From Bedellia somnulentella (Eukaryota; Arthropoda; Insecta; Lepidoptera; Bedelliidae): 64,000 nt of DNA. The notes below the pieces were generated by a model. It was not told where the DNA came from and did no database searches. It saw only the letters and a program-made list of their open reading frames with translations. The DNA is taken from positions 4,774,001 through 4,838,000 of the forward strand of contig OY755179.1 in the NCBI GenBank assembly GCA_963576735.1, given 5' to 3'. Made by a program: the position numbers and the translations under genes. Below are positions 21,489-33,421 of the stretch, one piece after another (the first letter of the stretch is position 1; each line of letters opens with the position of its first letter).

Positions 21489-24400
21489 AGCCACCCCGAG
21501 TGCAAGCCGCCGTGGTGCGCGCCAAGAAACCGCAGAGTTCCCCCCAACCTGTGCGGGAGGTGCCCCCCGCGCCCCCCGCAGCCTTCCCCGCACCGGGTCA
21601 TACGACGACGTTAGCTCATGCGGCTAAGGGTGTCGAGGCACTGGGGGTTCTTGTCCAGTATTTGATGTTCAAGGTATGGAGTTATAGGGAATTATGGTTG
21701 GAGGAAGAATTTTGATATGTTTGTATTTTTTATTTTATTAGCATTTTAGGATTTTTTGTTTGTTTATTATGGGAAAAATTGATAAATGTTCTTAGAATTA
21801 AGATATAATGCATCTCTGCGTACAGATGGATGTGGATCAACAGCTCAATATTTTTTTCTGTCGTTAAGACTTCTTTATAACTATTTACCAATCATTAGAC
21901 CAACATTAAAATATAAACTATTGTTAGGTATATACTCGTAAAATTTCGAATTGCCACATGCACGAAAATAACACTGAGAGCTAGATAAATTGCTACGATA
22001 GCATGACTTTTTAATTAAGAATTCAAGGAATTATTTCAAACTACATCTTAGTTTTAATCAGAAATCTAATTAAATTGCTGAAGCATAATTGCTTTGTGTG
22101 AGAAAACAAAAGCACTATAGAAGAGATTAATTATGAAATGAATGCTTCAATTGTATGAATGCAATGCTCAATTTAATATTTACACGCCATGCCATAAGAC
22201 AGAAAAGGTGATCAGCGCTGGATTTGTAGCTGTAAAGATCTTTCAGGGAGGCCTATGTCCAAAAATGGACAGTAGAGACAGGGTGCGGAAACAATAGTAA
22301 CCGCAAAAAACATACATAGAAAGGGTAGCCAGAGCTAAGGAATTAGGAATTCCTCAGACGACGTGATAGCTCAATGGGTAGAACGCCGGTTAACGTGCAA
22401 GCGACTAGTGTTCAAATCCCGAGTCGGGCCTACACCAATTTGTCTTTTCTAAAGACATTTGTGTGGTTAATTTATCATGGTTGTTAACGGTGAGGGAAAA
22501 CATCGTGAGGAAACCCACATGGCTGAGTTATACTTAGTCATATGACAGTGTATTCGTACAAAACGGCGATAGGCCTGCCCCCTATCACGTTAGTACACTG
22601 TCCATGCAAAACGTGGGTACTCTGAACGCCAGGTGATAAAGTCACGTGATGTTCAGAAGTATTAGAACCTCTGCCAACCCCTTCGGGGATATTCGGCGCG
22701 AACGTTTATGTTATGTTATGAATTCCTCAGCTACTTTTGGAATATGAGTGGAGAGAAGATATTAAAATAAATTTTGATGATGGGTCTCCAACCGCATCCA
22801 AAATTCCCTTAAAAAGCTCAAATACCCTTAGTCGCCTCTTACGTATACCCTCGGAAGAAATGGACCTACACTACACACTAGGCAAAAATAAGTAAATCAT
22901 ATATCATAAAATCTCTTGCAAAACGTATACATACGCTTTCACAAAACTTATGTATTTTACAATTGTGAGCAGTTGAAAATCGCGAAAATAATACCCATAT
23001 TTAAAAAAGGATCAAAAAAAGATCCCAACAACTATAGACCAATTTCTCTACTACCAGTACTGTCAAAAATCTTTGAAAGAATTATTAAATCTCGCCTTCT
23101 TTCACATCTGACAGATAACAAAATTTTGAACGAGCGGCAGTTCGGATATCGTTGTGGTATGGGAACATCTGAAGCCATTACTACGATGGTGGAAGAAATA
23201 GTGACAAATTTAAATTCAAAAAGACGCGTAATTAGTTTATTCATAGATTTGACTTCCGCTTTTGACTTAGTTGATCATGAGATTGCTCTGTTGAAACTGG
23301 AATTTTACGGCATAACAGGCAATGTATTAGAACTCTTTAAAAGTTATTTGAATAATAGGTATCAATATGTAGAACTTAAAAATAATAATAATAAATCACG
23401 GACAGGACTATTCTAGCGAATAAGCCTGATATCGTGGTATGGGATCGGTCGCAGTCGAGGGTATTTCTAGTGGATGTCACTATCCCTCATGACGAGGGTC
23501 TCGTGAAAGCCGACACCGAGAAGCGTCGGAAATATCTCGATCTGGCTCACGAGATCACCGACATGTGGGGTGTGACTTCGACAGAAATAATCCCAATTGT
23601 TTTGTCCGCGAACGGGTTAATTCCAACCAGCCTCGCGACCAACTTGAGGCGGTTGGATTTCTGTGGCGTGTCGGTTCCAGCACAGATGCAGAAAGCGGTG
23701 CTTCTCGATACGGCTCGGATCGTCCGTCGGTTCTTGAGCCTGACTCCCTGACCCCGACCGACTGTGCTCTTGTCGGGGAGTACCGCCTCTCCCATTTAAA
23801 ATTTTAATTTTCTGTTTCGGCCATGGGAGAGGCGAGAAACTAAAGGTATTCCGGATAAATAATAATAATGAGCTAGTGACATATAAATCTAAATTAATGA
23901 AATTAAATCGGGGCGTTCCCCAGGGATCAATTCTAGGACCAATATTATTTATTATTTATATTAATGACATTTTCCAATATATGACGGATAGAATTAATGA
24001 CGTAAGTATAGTTGCATATGCGGATGATACCAATGCCATTGTACAAGGAAAAAATATAGGAGATGTAACCGACAAAACCAATAAAACTCTTGACCTATTT
24101 CACAAGTGGTTTAGTAGCAACAATTTAAAAATAAATTCCTCGAAATCGTATGCAATGTTATTTCGACATACATCAAAAAACACAGAAAATGTAGATCTAA
24201 CTATGTGTACTAACAAAATTGCAGTTGTAAAGGACATTAAATTTTTAGGTGTAATGATAGACTGTTACCTAAATTGGAAGCCTGAATTGAGTTCTTTGGA
24301 AGCAAATCTAAACAGTGCATGTTATGCGATTAGGAGTTTGAGAGATGTCCTTACTCGAGATCAATTAACCAGTGTATATTATAGTTTGGTAGAATCTAGG

Positions 24401-27400
24401 ATTAGATATAGTGTGAAATTTTGGGGTAATAGTTATTCTTATAATATAAAGAAGGCTCTTATATGCCAAAAACGGGCTATAAGAATAATAGTGAATATTC
24501 CTCCTTGGGAGTCTTGCAGGGAGCACTTTAAAATGCTCAAAATACTTACTGTTCCCAGTCTGTATGTTTTAGTTTTGCTAACTGATTTATTTAAAAACCT
24601 GAGCAAAATAGAATCAGAGGAGGAGAGCCATAAACGTCTCCAATCAAGACGAAAGGACTTAAAAGTCGATGTATGTACTCCAAGACTGGAAGTTGCAACC
24701 CATGTTGCCAGTCACCAGGCAGTAAAACTGTTTAATAAATTGCCGGTAGACATAAAAGCTATCACAGTTAAAAAAAATTTTAAAGTCGAATTAAAAGCGT
24801 TCCTTTTAAAAAAATGCTGCTATTCGGTAGACGAAATTTTTGCTGACTAACAATCGTAGTAATAAATTTTCATGTTTTTTTAAGATATCGTCGTGACTTT
24901 TCTACTTTATTGTGACATTTAATATTTTTACTTAATTTTTTTTTGACATGATAATTATTAATATTTTGACATGTATTTAATTCATAAAATAATTTTGACT
25001 TAGCTATGATTTTTATTAATGTTTAAATTTGTAAAATAACTGTATATTCTTTTTGTAATTTATTATTAATTTTAAGTAGTTTGTTATGCCTTTTTATAAA
25101 TTCGACACAATGTATATTGTAATGAATGAATAATAAATAAATAAATAAATAAATGTTCTACTTATAATTTTCAGTTGGATGCGCTAAACAGCGACACCTG
25201 GCGTCAAGAAGCGGAGAGGTGGCGCGGCGTGGCAGCTACGGAACGCAGCAATGCTGCAAGAGCTGACCAGGATCGACAGCAACGGGCTCAGAAAGATTTA
25301 GATACTAGTGAGTATCTTTCATTTGACTACTTTTAATAAAAATCATATATTTATGACATAGGCACCATCGGGGTAGTCAGAATCAAACGATTCTTTGCAC
25401 GACCTTTCGTTTACATTTGGCATTTTTTCTTATCCATGGTCTTTCATTTTTCACATTTCGCACACCTGCTAAATGTGTTAACCTTGACAGGAAACGCAAA
25501 GAGGTGAAATATCACCAGCCAGTCTGTTACTTTAAATTCAATTATGTTGATTGTGTTCTTATGTACTAGTCAGCTGCGTAAGACATCTTTTGTGCATGAA
25601 CTAAAAAATAGGTGTAATTGACATGTTGTTATAAGGTGAAACACTTGATTTTGATACCCTTTACGAACTACCAAATAAACCTATCTTTCTTATTTTTTTC
25701 CCAATATTCTTCACATATCAACCGCGTGCGGCTTTCGCCAAAAATGACGGTCTACACTGCGAAAACTTTCCACTAAATTAACTAAATGCTTTAAATAAAC
25801 ATGCTATAACTATCACGGATAACTGAGTCAGGAGTAAAATGTTGTCTAAATAAGTGATTTTTCCTTAGTTGCGGAATGCCTCAGCAAAATCTCTGAACTA
25901 GAGATAGAGGTTTCTAACAAAGAAGAAGCAACGGCCAGACTTCAAGCTACGCATGTGGAAGAAATCACAGCTTTGGCTGAAGATGTCAAAGGTTTGAAGG
26001 TAAGATAATTGATCTTGAGGTTATTTGAGGTTGTATTAACTGCAAGTATTGATGGCTTTTTCAAACAGTATTTCCTTTGCATTGGTATAACGAGCTGTTG
26101 TAAAGTAAATTTTTAAAATTAATTGTGATTTATAATAAGCAATGATAAGGACAATGTAATTCTTGCCTGAAAAATCACTGCTATTTATAAATAAATATAT
26201 TTTGAAGAAAACTTAAGTGATAGGGGGTGCGAAACAAACATAAAAATGATTTCGAATGAGTCGAATCTAAATACGTATGTATTTTTATGTCAAACTTTTG
26301 TTATTTTCAGAAAACAATAGAATCGTTGAAACACGAAGTGACCGAAAGCAGGACTCGTCTGTACGCCCAGTGTGAAATTGAGAAATCTCTCCGGACGGAG
26401 TTGGACGCAACTCGAGATGAATTGAAGAAACAGTCAATGAAAAAAACTGGGATCAGAAGTGCTACGTTTGACAACATTTGTGACAAACATGACGCTGCAT
26501 GTGATCCAGTGTTTTATGAGTACGACTGGGAAAACCGCCTGAAGACTAATAAAGACGAACTTAGTACAGACGTTAATGAATTGTCGGCAGAGGTAAGTCT
26601 TCTTATAACGTGTTAGAATTAGATAAGAGTGGTAATTGACTTTTTTCCAATATTATGTCTGTATTTGGTTGAGCGAATAGGTTTTCTAAAACTGTAGGTG
26701 CCAATCGAATATTTGCTAGCAGTCGCAATAATATGGACTTATAGCTGTTTTTCTATGTATATGTCTATAATTATTTTATTATATTATCTATCATTCTATA
26801 ATATGTCAATTTTAACATGATTGGCGATCAAAATAATGTTACTGAAAACTTACACGGGATTTTTTGGCTGTATGGTGCGCTAGTAGCGATAGCTATCTGA
26901 TAAACCACCAAAAATGTAGATAAAAATCACACACAAATGAATCAATTCAGAAACAATAAAAATCCTATTTCGCCAAGTTTTCACATTTTGTATCATTAAT
27001 ATATTATTTTATTCTAGTAAAATCTATATTAACTACCTATTTCGAAAAACTTTGAAAATAAATTCAAGCTTCTATTCAACCTTTCCAGGTTCGTTCCCTA
27101 AGAGCGGTAGTGGAACTAAAACAAGCCGAGGTCGCTTCACTACGGGGCGCCCAATCAGAGTTAGTGCTAGAACGAGAGAAGAGGGCAGCCGCTGAAAGAG
27201 ACGTGCTCGCTGCTCGACATGCTTCAGAGGAACTCAGAGAACGGGCAGCAGCTAGACAGAGAGATGTTGATCATTTGCGAGACGAAAATAGGAAGCTTCG
27301 AGAAATTGCGGCGAGAGATAGAGACCATGCGACACGGATGGCTGCTTTGAATGAGGAATTGAGATATAAGCTTCGGCAGAAGTCACAGGTAAGAGTTTTT

Positions 27401-29232
27401 TGAGTATGGAAGGCGTTGGATGACGTTTTTTTTTCTTCTTAATTAGAACTCAGCGTTGTTGTAACTTTGTAATATGATTTGAATATAAATTACAAGAAAA
27501 TTCCCAAAGCTAAATAGTTAAAAATAAGAAACCAATATTTAAATTTTACACACTTAATACATTAAATGTGCATTACACCGACCCATGTATTTAACTTGAC
27601 ACACACGCGATGTACAATTTTACATAGTGCTCAACTTATTTCTCTTTTATATTATCTATTTAACATTTTAATAATATTATCAAACATATTTTCAAACTCT
27701 TTATCTTCTTTAAGAAGTTGCATATTAACAAACTATTATGTTGAAGTTAAACATATTTGAATTTCAATTATTACAAATAAATAAACAAAAGAAATATTTC
27801 GACGCCAGCGGGGAAAAAATAATTCTTTCTTTTCTTTATTAGTAATAATCCCTACATGAGGTTTTCATGAACAAAACATTCTAATTATACATAATGTAAA
27901 TTTTTCACCCACTTGAAGAAGCTAACCAATCTATTAAAATCCGCAGGTAGTCTCCCTCCTCGCGGGCGGCAACTACATCGACCGCAACGGCTGCCGAGCG
28001 CGCACCGCGTCCTGCGACTCAGCCCGCTCCCCTTCCCCTGAGTCCCCGCGCACTGCGACCTCCCCCGCGCCGCCCGCCGTCAAGGGCGTGGTCGAGAAAC
28101 ATGACTCGGTTAGCTGGGTGCTGGAGATTGAAGAGACGCCTGAAGAGGTGGCTTCTAGGTAATTGTTTAATGTCTTCAAGGTTTATTGTTTCTCTTATTC
28201 AAGAGATTCTGGGAGAGGAGGCTTCTAGGTATTTTTTTGGTGTCTTCAAAGTTCATCGCTTCCATAAAGCTCGGCGTGCTCCCCGTCCCCCGTGTCCCCG
28301 CACATCGCGACCTCCCACGCGCCGCCCGCCGTCAAGGGCGTGATCGAGAAACACGATTCTGTTAGCTGGGTGCTGGAGATTGATGAGACGCCTGAAGAGG
28401 TGGCTTCTAGGTAAGGCGTTTTTTTGCATCTTGAAACGATTCAGTCAGCTGGGTACTCGATATTGATGGGACGCTACAAAGATGGCGTCTAGGTAAAGGA
28501 TTTTTTGGTGTCTTCAAAATTTGTTGCTAACAACTCTCGGCGGCGCACTCTTCGTCCCCCGAGTCCCCGCGCACCGCCACGTCTCCTGCGCCGCCCGCCG
28601 TCAAAGGCGTGGTCGAGATACACGATTCGGTTAGCTGGGTGCTGGAGATTGAAGAGACGCCCGAAGAGGTGGCTTCTGGGTATGGCTATTTTTGAGTGTC
28701 ATCGAAGTTTGTCTCATCGTTTTAGATATCTGTTTGGGAGGAATATCCAGTGTAATAACAATTATAATGACAATGGTATCGGAGGATAGGGCTCTGCACT
28801 ACAATATTGCCGTCGTGGCAAAGGCATCCAATGACATTGATATGTAGTGTGTTCCATTTAGTTAACCGAAGTTTGGGATATACCAGAGGATTGTAGGACC
28901 CCATGTTATATTTTTTTGTAAAATGTAGCCGAAGATTTTTGGGCTATTGACAAAAAACTTTTACGTCCATTACGTGATTGTACACTAGCAGTACTGTCCC
29001 AGCAATTGAAAAACAATATATATTTTCCAGATTGGCCCGTCGTTCCTCGTTCCGAACGTCGTCGTCCCCGAGCGGGGTGAAGCGTCGCGGCGGCGGCTCC
29101 CCCCCCGCGCCCGCCTCCCCCTCCCCCAACGCGTCCAAGCTGTTCCGCCCCGGAGACCTCGACTTCCCGCCCCCGCCCCTCAAGGAGTCCGCGGGGGAAG
29201 CCATTTACATATACGATGATCGTCAGTATTAA
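21489..29232 (+). CDS. MTUS/ATIP-family coiled-coil protein (microtubule-associated tumour suppressor-like)
   Basis: Exons with AG/GT borders and continuous phase: 21489-21673, 25175-25307, 25869-25999, 26311-26592, 27089-27388, 27947-28158, 29031-29232 (stop TAA). With the candidate exon 267-285 the product is 487 aa. Order: a short Pro/Ala-rich N-terminus; a segment reading VEALGVLVQYLMFKLDAL; about 250 residues of charged heptad-rich coiled coil; a LRAVVELKQAEVASL stretch; LNEELRYKLRQ; a Ser/Pro-rich tail containing DSVSWVLEIEETPEEVASR; and a Ser/Pro C-terminus ending YIYDDRQY. From knowledge of the family, vertebrate MTUS proteins have comparable segments in the same order (a VIQHLL-type start of the coiled coil, LKAVLEIK, NEELLWKL). 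These proteins bind microtubules or EB1 through long coiled coils. The identity is inferred from remembered family features, not from a search. Transposons abut two acceptors (21488 and 25174). Confidence 0.75.
22225..22310 (+). repeat. LINE 3'-end-like remnant
   Basis: GGGAGGCCTATGTCCAAAAA followed by TGGACAG resembles the widespread lepidopteran LINE 3' end (GGCCTATGTCCAGCAGTGGA). Short and decayed. Confidence 0.45.
22316..22880 (-). mobile_element. SINE-A interrupted by SINE-C
   Basis: Parts 22316-22357 and 22720-22880, rejoined at GAATTCCTCAG. Confidence 0.85.
22358..22719 (+). mobile_element. SINE-C, full-length copy inside a SINE-A
   Basis: Begins ACGACGTGATAGCTCAATGG (box A) with box B GTTCAAATCCC, ends TTATGTTAT. 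11-bp duplication GAATTCCTCAG (22347-22357, 22720-22730). Splits the SINE-A copy 22316-22880. Confidence 0.9.
22966..24850 (+). pseudogene. Interrupted reverse transcriptase ORF of the LINE
   Basis: The two open parts (22966-23394 and 23870-24850, stop TAA) belong to one RT gene that lost continuity when a second LINE inserted between its RT blocks. The N-terminal endonuclease and the gag-like ORF are absent because of 5' truncation. Cannot make active protein. Confidence 0.85.
23395..23856 (+). mobile_element. Dong/R4-like LINE 3' fragment inserted in the LINE
   Basis: Encodes the C-terminus of an RLE-type LINE: KPDIVVWDRSQSRVFLVDVT carries the PD...D pattern of the restriction-like endonuclease, with stop TGA at 23751. 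A short 3'UTR ends GGCGAGAAACTAAAGG. The flanks are AATAATAATAAT on both sides (about 13-bp duplication), matching the TAA-repeat preference known for Dong. Confidence 0.85.
27800..27880 (+). repeat. SINE-D 3' fragment in MTUS-like intron
   Basis: TTATTAGTAATAATCCCTAC plus ATGAGGTTTTCATGAACAAA, shared with 51165-51210. Ends 66 bases before exon 27947. Confidence 0.6.
27947..28720 (+). repeat. Tandem partial duplications of the penultimate exon of the MTUS-like gene
   Basis: The real exon (27947-28158) is followed inside its own intron by copies of its 3' half together with the start of the intron. The clear copies are 28265-28410 and about 28541-28679. Both keep an open frame encoding the VKGV..HDSVSWVLEI..ETPEEVAS segment and end at a GT donor (28411 and 28680). 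Two shorter, decayed copies end at donors 28229 and about 28494. The intronic stretch after each donor (TTTTTTGGTGTCTTCAAAG-like) is repeated too, so the duplicated unit spans the exon-intron junction. None of the copies has a convincing acceptor in the right phase. Confidence 0.8.
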
Positions 29233-29723
29233 AGATGTTTCGTGGTTTCTAGACATTGTCTAGTGTTTTTTGAATTAGTTTTTGCGAGTTTTGAAGTAGT
29301 GGATGGTTTGAAGAAGTGATAAAGGAAATTGATAATGGCATACACAGAAATTTCTTCATGTAACGTCATCATAGTATCACACCGATAAATTGATAAGGGA
29401 TATAAGTTCACTTGTGGACAATACTTTAAAATCAATGAATAGTTTTTACAGGATTAATTTATTGGTTTTTAGGATGACCTGACTCCGAATAAGGGAATAT
29501 TCACATCTTCGATGTTGTAATGTAATTCACAAACCCCGTCAGAAAAAACGTAACTACATTTATAACAGCTTACTGACACCAATTAGCAGTTCTGTTACAA
29601 ATGGTTTAGTGGTGTATTTACCCTGAACGTTTATTTTGCCGATTTCTTTTGTGAATGTATTAATTTGAATTTTCATTTCACGAACTCATCCTGACTTCCT
29701 TAGAATCCATTTATGGTCATCTA

Positions 29724-31006
29724 AATAAAGCAGGATAGTTGCAAATAGTGCCAACATTGTTATCAGGTACATCCATCACTTCTTCTACAAAAACTTTTCT
29801 CTTCATTGAAGAGATTAATTTATAATCTCCAAATATGATCGTATGCTTGTCACTTTAACATTTCCGGATTGGAAAGATGATTATATTTTAATGTAAAGGA
29901 TTAATAGTTTGGTGTGACTTCTGAAACGTGGAGAGTTTCGTAGCAATGGTTCTAGTCTTCGAACGATTGTAAAGTCATACTGAAGAAAGAATGAACGGTA
30001 TATTAGGTTATTTCTTGCCGGCTTAACGTTTTAACGTGAAGTTTAAATATTACATGATGGGACCTAAAAGGAGATTTGCAACTCAATATAAACTAAAGAT
30101 TTTGATAAAATATAGATACTTATAAGTGATTAATTATATGTATGTGGTTGTATGCATGTTGTGTGCTTTTGCCAGTTATCGAATATTTTCTATTAAAACT
30201 ACAGAAAGTTATGGCTTAATAGAATCTAATTTATCAAGTGTTGTGGATTCTATGAGAAAAAAGCGGTTAATATTTATTTCTGTGTTTCAATCATAAACAT
30301 TTTTATTTGAATATTCATATAAAGATTTTGTATAGTACGTGTAACTAAAATATGAATAACATACTTCCTATCAAGCTTCTAACACTAATAAATTTATAAT
30401 TAATACATAATGTTTCTAAATGATAACAAAATATTATTTTAGTTAAAGTAACTTATACATTCAAAAACATCTTAATCAAAGAAATATTCGTATGTTATAG
30501 TGAAACTTCGCTCTAACTATACTATTTAATGCTCAACATTTTCTTAGCCCTCTTTCTACCTACAGTTTGATATTCTCTTTATTTTGATTCATTTTCTTGA
30601 CTTATTAGGTACTTGTATCTTTTCTCTTTTTATCTTTTTGCAAATCTAGTAGCATTCTTCTTCTTATTTTTCATATTTCAATACATTTCATTTAATTTTC
30701 AGAGCAACTCATATTAGTCACTTTATCTCAATTTAGTCTTGAGATAGTAATATATTTATAATTTTTCTTCAAAATTAACCTAATGAAATTATTATAAATA
30801 AAATTACTTAAATTCTGAAGTTTTAATATGATATGATTCTATTATCTTTAAGTCGAAAATTCTATTGAGGTTGTTGGTACTGTATTATTTTATGTACAAA
30901 CATAATTTTAAATGTTAGCTGATTAAATCTAGTTTTAAGATACTTTTTTTTAAGTGTTATCTTATTTTGTAGGTGAAATGAGTGTATTTGTGAGTTGATG
31001 AATAAA
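29724..31006 (+). terminator. Candidate polyadenylation signals of the MTUS-like gene
   Basis: Canonical AATAAA hexamers lie at 29724-29729 and 31001-31006, downstream of the stop at 29232. Other A/T-rich near matches lie between them. Which one is used cannot be told from sequence; a 3'UTR of about 0.5 to 1.8 kb would result. Confidence 0.3.
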
Positions 31007-31749
31007 TCAACTTTCATTTTCTTTTGATGTTTTAACACTATTGAGCTTCTTTTTGTAATTTTTCTAAAAAGTTTGCATATAATATAGTTCTAAGAAAAGA
31101 GGTTTGTAACAAAACATGATTCTTCTTAGAAACAAACCAAAGAGTTCGATTATGTAACTCTCTAGAACTTTTGTAGTGATTCTAGTTCAAATAATGTGAA
31201 TGTAAAAACTAGTGCGTTTGGATAATCAATAAGATCACTTTTATTATTTTGAATATTAAGCTTTTAATGTTATTAGTTTTGCATGTAAACGTCGCAATAC
31301 TTTAAAAGTCAATATAATATTATAAATATTATTTATTTATGTTAGTTAAATTGTTAATACCATTCCAAATTAAGATGTGTAAGATTAATAATCACGGAAG
31401 ATATTAATAAAAAATAGAAAATTAATACTTTTGTTTTTCTTCTCCTTTACACAAATGAACATCCTTTCTTTAAAGTTAGGTGTCTTTAGGCACATTATTT
31501 TTATGAGAAAATACCATAACTTATTATTACGTAATTAAAGGATCATTAATCATTATTTTGTTTATGCGGATAAATTCAGTAATTACATAAAATAGCATTC
31601 ATGTATCTCTTCCGCTTGTTGTAGTACGAGGCGGTCCAGGGGTCTGGAGGTTTGTGTTTGTTGGCGACGTTGTCCATAATCCAGCAAATTAAGATTATAA
31701 TATCATGTTCTAGAGATAATTAATGCTAGAAGAGGACCGTCACGGAGGT

Positions 31750-31928
31750 TGGACCAAATTGAGAGTGTGCTCAAAAAGCAGGCATCCGAAGTATGAAGAA
31801 TAAAAGATCATGCATGAAACGATGGATGGCTGTAGACAAAGCTAGGGGAGATTGCTAGGATCGTACGAAGTTGCGATCGATAGTCTCTGCCTACCCCAAT
31901 TAGAATTAACGGCGTGTGTATATGTATG
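31750..31928 (+). mobile_element. SINE-B copy
   Basis: A second TATG-tailed family, defined by GTTTGCCAGGATCGTAC-like, GATCGATAGTCTCTGCCTAC, CCCCAAT and GGCGTGTGTATATGTATG. Here about 180 bp; its tail served as target of the 922-bp transposon. Confidence 0.75.
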
Positions 31929-32850
31929 TGTCGTAGGATGATTTGATGTTTAGGTTTTTTGCAAAAAGCCTAGGGATTTTGCAGAAATCCGGATAATTAG
32001 ACAACGGTTATAATATTTTCTAATCTTACTAGGTTTTTTGCAAAGAAACTAGTCGGTTTAGAATGAATCCGAAACGAAATGTCAGTTTTTATGAATACTG
32101 TACACTGATTGGTCGATTGCAGTGCCCCATGAACACGTCATCTCTGATTGGTTGTTAATTATAACGAACTTACTTCATTGTTCCTACCTACATTTAATTT
32201 GATTTTTTTTTTATTTTAGTTAGAAAAAGTTCCTAAGTATAAAAATAGTATTGTCATTTCCCTTTACAACTCTACCTCAATACTACAATTTAAAACGTAC
32301 TTACTTTATTGTTCCTACCTATATTGAAGACGTTCGTGGCCGAGTTGATAGGTGACCAGCTTTTCGGTCTGGAGGTTGCGGGTTTGACCCCCCCCCGCTG
32401 AGAGCAACATTTATGTGATGAGCATATGTGTATTATATTATATTAAATATATCGCTGAGTTAGTATCCCATAATACAAGTGTTACTTAGTTTGGGGTAAC
32501 TTGATCTGTGTATAATATGTCCGAACGTGATTGTAATTTTACTCCAACAAGAGAGTAGAGAAAAATATTTAATTCCTACTATCAAATAAGTATTGTCATT
32601 TCTTACCCTTTATAACTCTAGCTATAATATCTCAATACCACAATGATGAACCAATCAGAATAAGAGTAGGCGAGCAATTAGAAATCAGCCAATCAGCATT
32701 AAAGAAGTACAATCTTACTAAACCAACTAGTTTTTTTGCAAAAAACCTAGTAAGATTAGAAAATATTATAACCGTTGTCTAATTTTCCGGATTTTTGCAA
32801 AATCCCTAGGTTTTTTGCAAAAAACCTGAACATCAAATCATCCTACGACA
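31929..32850. mobile_element. 922-bp DNA transposon with about 120-bp TIRs
   Basis: Ends TGTCGTAGGATGATTTGATG and complement. The flanks TATGTATG (31921-31928, 32851-32858) can be read as an 8-bp duplication, or 10 bp if the end is GTCG; the target was the TATG tail of another repeat. The arms contain TTTTTTGCAAAAA-type palindromes. The interior holds a tRNA-like SINE (32335-32560) and a repeated segment (32236-32298 and 32587-32645). No transposase ORF. Confidence 0.88.
32335..32560 (+). repeat. tRNA-derived SINE inside the 922-bp transposon
   Basis: GTGGCCGAGTTGATAGGTGA (box A) and GCGGGTTTGACCCCC (box B), then a body with ATTATATTATATTAAATATA. Tail not clearly bounded. Confidence 0.6.
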
Positions 32851-33003
32851 TATGTATGTTCTAGAGATCATTTTTGTGATCTTTATCATGATTAAATGCA
32901 TATCTGCATAAATATGCTCACTCTTAACTTGTCGTCACAACAATCTCGAGTCACCACAATTCCTCAGCGCATTAAACATTCTACTCGTGTTTTATTATTA
33001 TTT

Positions 33004-33403
33004 TGGGAATGACTTTTAGTTCCTCGCCTCCCCCATGGCCGAAAAAGTGAATATAAATTTTAAATATGAGAGGCGGTACTCCCCGACAAAAGAACAGTCG
33101 GTCGGGGTCAGGTTCAAGAAACGACGCACACTTATCGACCCCGAACTCCTTCTTGACGGAACTACTAAAATCATTTGTGATCGTCAGTAGCTCCACCAAT
33201 CTGTCAGCCGTGGGGGCGTAAAGCTTCAGGTCATCCATGTAAAGGAGATGAGGCAAGCATGGTCCGCTTCTCCGAAACTGAAAGCCTGTCCCCGAATTCT
33301 CCAAGAGTGTCCTTAGAGGATTCAGGGCTAAACAAAACCAAACTGGACTCAGGCAATCGCCCTGGAAAGTTCCTCGCCTTTAATCAATTTGGTCATCCGC
33401 ATC
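33004..33403 (-). mobile_element. Dong/R4-like LINE, internally deleted copy
   Basis: On the minus strand an RT segment with the YMDD catalytic box (LPHLLYMDDLKLYAP) is fused directly to the element's last residues and 3'UTR. The endonuclease region is missing. TTATTATTATT lies at the left flank. Confidence 0.82.
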
Positions 33404-33421
33404 CGTCATTATTATTATTTT

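Larger units (their letters stand above)
22966..25154 (+). mobile_element. 5'-truncated LINE (CR1/L2/Daphne-like), split by a Dong/R4-like fragment
   Basis: RT coding runs 22966-23380 and 23870-24850, with NNYRPISLLPVLSKIFE, FIDLTSAFD, PQGSILGPILF and the YADD catalytic box, then a C-terminal region typical of CR1/Jockey-group elements. There is no endonuclease domain. The 3'UTR ends in a TAAA repeat tail at 25126-25154, 20 bases before the exon at 25175. Apart from the insertion both halves are open, so this copy is fairly young. Exact clade not determinable by eye. Confidence 0.88.

Noticed and set aside
21399..21614. Proline- and arginine-rich frame over the exon at 21489
   Set aside because: A different frame gives phase-consistent joining to the next exon; this one is a shadow caused by high GC.
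28265..28410. Duplicate exon copy as a true mutually exclusive exon
   Set aside because: The only AG upstream (28268-28269) gives the wrong phase relative to the previous exon and lacks a good pyrimidine tract, and a TAA lies in frame just before it.
28906..29256. Minus-strand glycine-rich ORF of 116 codons
   Set aside because: Antisense to the last MTUS-like exon, arising from its GC-rich Ser/Pro codons.
31606..31680. Minus-strand frame MDNVANKHKPPDPWT as a gene start
   Set aside because: Looks coding-like over about 25 codons but has no continuation, splice sites or recognised family; probably a repeat fragment.
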